The position numbers and the translations under genes were made by a program. A stretch of 64,000 nucleotides of DNA from Polymorphobacter megasporae (lineage in GTDB: Bacteria > Pseudomonadota > Alphaproteobacteria > Sphingomonadales > Sphingomonadaceae): the NCBI RefSeq assembly GCF_018982885.2, contig NZ_CP081849.1, positions 806,001-870,000 of the forward strand, in the 5' to 3' direction. The notes beneath the pieces were generated by a model that worked only from the letters and a program-made list of their open reading frames with translations, searched no databases and was not told the origin of the DNA. Below, piece by piece: positions 63,143 to 64,000 of this stretch (within the stretch, counting starts at the first letter, position 1; each line of letters starts with the position of its first letter).

Positions 63143-64000
63143 GGAGCAGTTTCGCACGCGCTCCGGCGAGCCAAGACCGGCACGCCGGTGGCCGAGGTGA
63201 TCCGGCGGATGGAGGTTTCCCAGCAGACGTTCTATCGGTAGAAAAAGCCGTATGCAGAGTTCGGCGTCGGCGAGCTTCGTCGGCTGAAGCTTTGGGAGGT
63301 AGACGCGAGCTCAAGCAGCTTGTCGACGATCTCGGCTCCACAAGCATATCTTGAAGGACGTGCTGTCAAAAAAGGTCTCAAGCCTAGGCGAAAACGCGAG
63401 CTTGTCGTGTCCGTCCAGGCGGCTCGCGGTGTCAGTCAGCGGCGGAGCTACCTCGAGCTTGACGTCGAGCGCTCGCTGATCCGGTATGTCTCGGTGAAGC
63501 CGGACCAAGCGGCAGTGCAGCTGCGCATCCACGATCCTGCTCAGGCGCGGATGGAATACGGATATTATCGGATTTACATCATGCTTCGCCTGGGGGTTAG
63601 TTGGTGAATCACAAGCGGGTCTACCGCCTGTATCGACAGGATGGACTAAGCCTTCGTCTGAAGAAGCCGAGGCGCCACGTCAGCGCTTCCGATCGCGTCC
63701 GATAACCAGCGGTGGAGGCACCGGACGAGATATGATCGATGGACTCCGCCTCGGATGCGTTATCTGACGGCCAGCGCCGAAGGCGTTGACCGTCGTCGAC
63801 ACCTACACCCGCGAGGCGCTGGCGATCGATATCGATCAGGGCATCAAGGGCGAGCATGTTGTCGAAGCGATGACACGGATCGCCGGCACCCGCGGGTCGC
63901 CCAAGAGAATCCGTGTCGACAACGGCCCCGAGTTCATCTCGAAGGCGCTCGACCGCTGGGCCTACGAGAACGGCGTCACCTTAGAGCCTGAACGAAAAGT
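63143..64000 (+). pseudogene. IS3-family transposase remnant, runs off the right edge
   Basis: OrfA-like TPVAEVIRRMEVSQQTFYR is followed by a stop, then OrfB pieces in several frames: AYLEGRAVKKGLKPRRKREL, ARMEYGYYRIYIMLR-type (HTH_21), VVDTYTREALAIDIDQGIKG and RIRVDNGPEFISKALDRWAY (second catalytic Asp with DNGPEF). The first Asp is in VVDTYTRE. Multiple frameshifts show it is decayed. The 3' end lies beyond the window. Confidence 0.85.

Noticed and set aside
1-64000. CRISPR array, tRNA, rRNA or tmRNA
   Set aside because: No regularly spaced repeats were seen, and no tRNA-like T-arm or conserved rRNA segment was recognised on reading; a tRNAscan/Rfam run would be decisive.

Overview
The window looks like a high-GC alphaproteobacterial chromosome, most likely Sphingomonadales. 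This rests on four things: several secreted proteins end in the compact PEP-CTERM form common there (VPEPxxWxxMIxGFGxxGxxxRRR), there is a TonB-dependent receptor with an STN domain, the IS families (IS66, IS110, IS5/IS427-type, IS630, IS3) fit, and HipA, DUF2442 and DUF5818 proteins are present. This is inference from gene content; no rRNA, tRNA or other taxonomic marker was found. The window is an accessory-rich mosaic, not a core region.

Layout. 0-2.8 kb: a TonB-dependent receptor on the minus strand that runs off the left edge. 2.8-10.1 kb: three PEP-CTERM surface proteins, two with textbook sigma-54 promoters and upstream inverted repeats, plus an IS66 element with an 8-bp target duplication that splits a small gene. 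10.4-23.0 kb: a likely defence island. It holds a plus-strand set (GHKL ATPase, phosphoribosyltransferase-like protein, PD-(D/E)XK-like protein, GIY-YIG-like protein) followed by minus-strand genes for a DUF4209/HEPN-like protein and a 1722-aa nuclease-STAND NTPase resembling Avs immune sensors. 23.6-27.4 kb: an IS110 transposase and two overlapping tyrosine recombinases. 28.0-30.8 kb: a HicA-like/HTH/KGGVGR-type ATPase operon with its own operator. 31-35 kb: an integrase remnant and two convergent hipBA modules, one frameshifted.

35.7-44 kb: two ssb genes with long structured leaders, a frameshifted resolvase, a MarR-GNAT regulator, a AAA ATPase, DUF2442-HTH, YdcF and small proteins. 44-50 kb: a broken SRAP/YedK gene, an AraC remnant, a large catalase (KatE), a truncated PEP-CTERM gene and a Tat-exported Gfo/Idh/MocA oxidoreductase. 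50-64 kb: strongly decayed DNA with an ATPase carrying an in-frame stop, a glycosyltransferase, an IS5 copy, a frameshifted DUF2252 gene, a deaminase, a SLOG/DUF2493 gene with the same type of leader, an MNT-HEPN protein, IS110/IS630/IS3 remnants and an AT-rich beta-helix PEP-CTERM gene.

The most unusual signals are: (1) a roughly 215-nt, GC-rich, hairpin-forming sequence present four times in one orientation, three times 33-36 nt before the start codon of an ssb or SLOG gene, which could be a shared riboregulator or a single-strand-activated promoter of a conjugative leading region; (2) the GHKL/PRTase-like/nuclease gene set, which I cannot match to a named defence system; (3) the KGGVGR ATPase operon. 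No CRISPR array, relaxase or conjugation machinery was seen.
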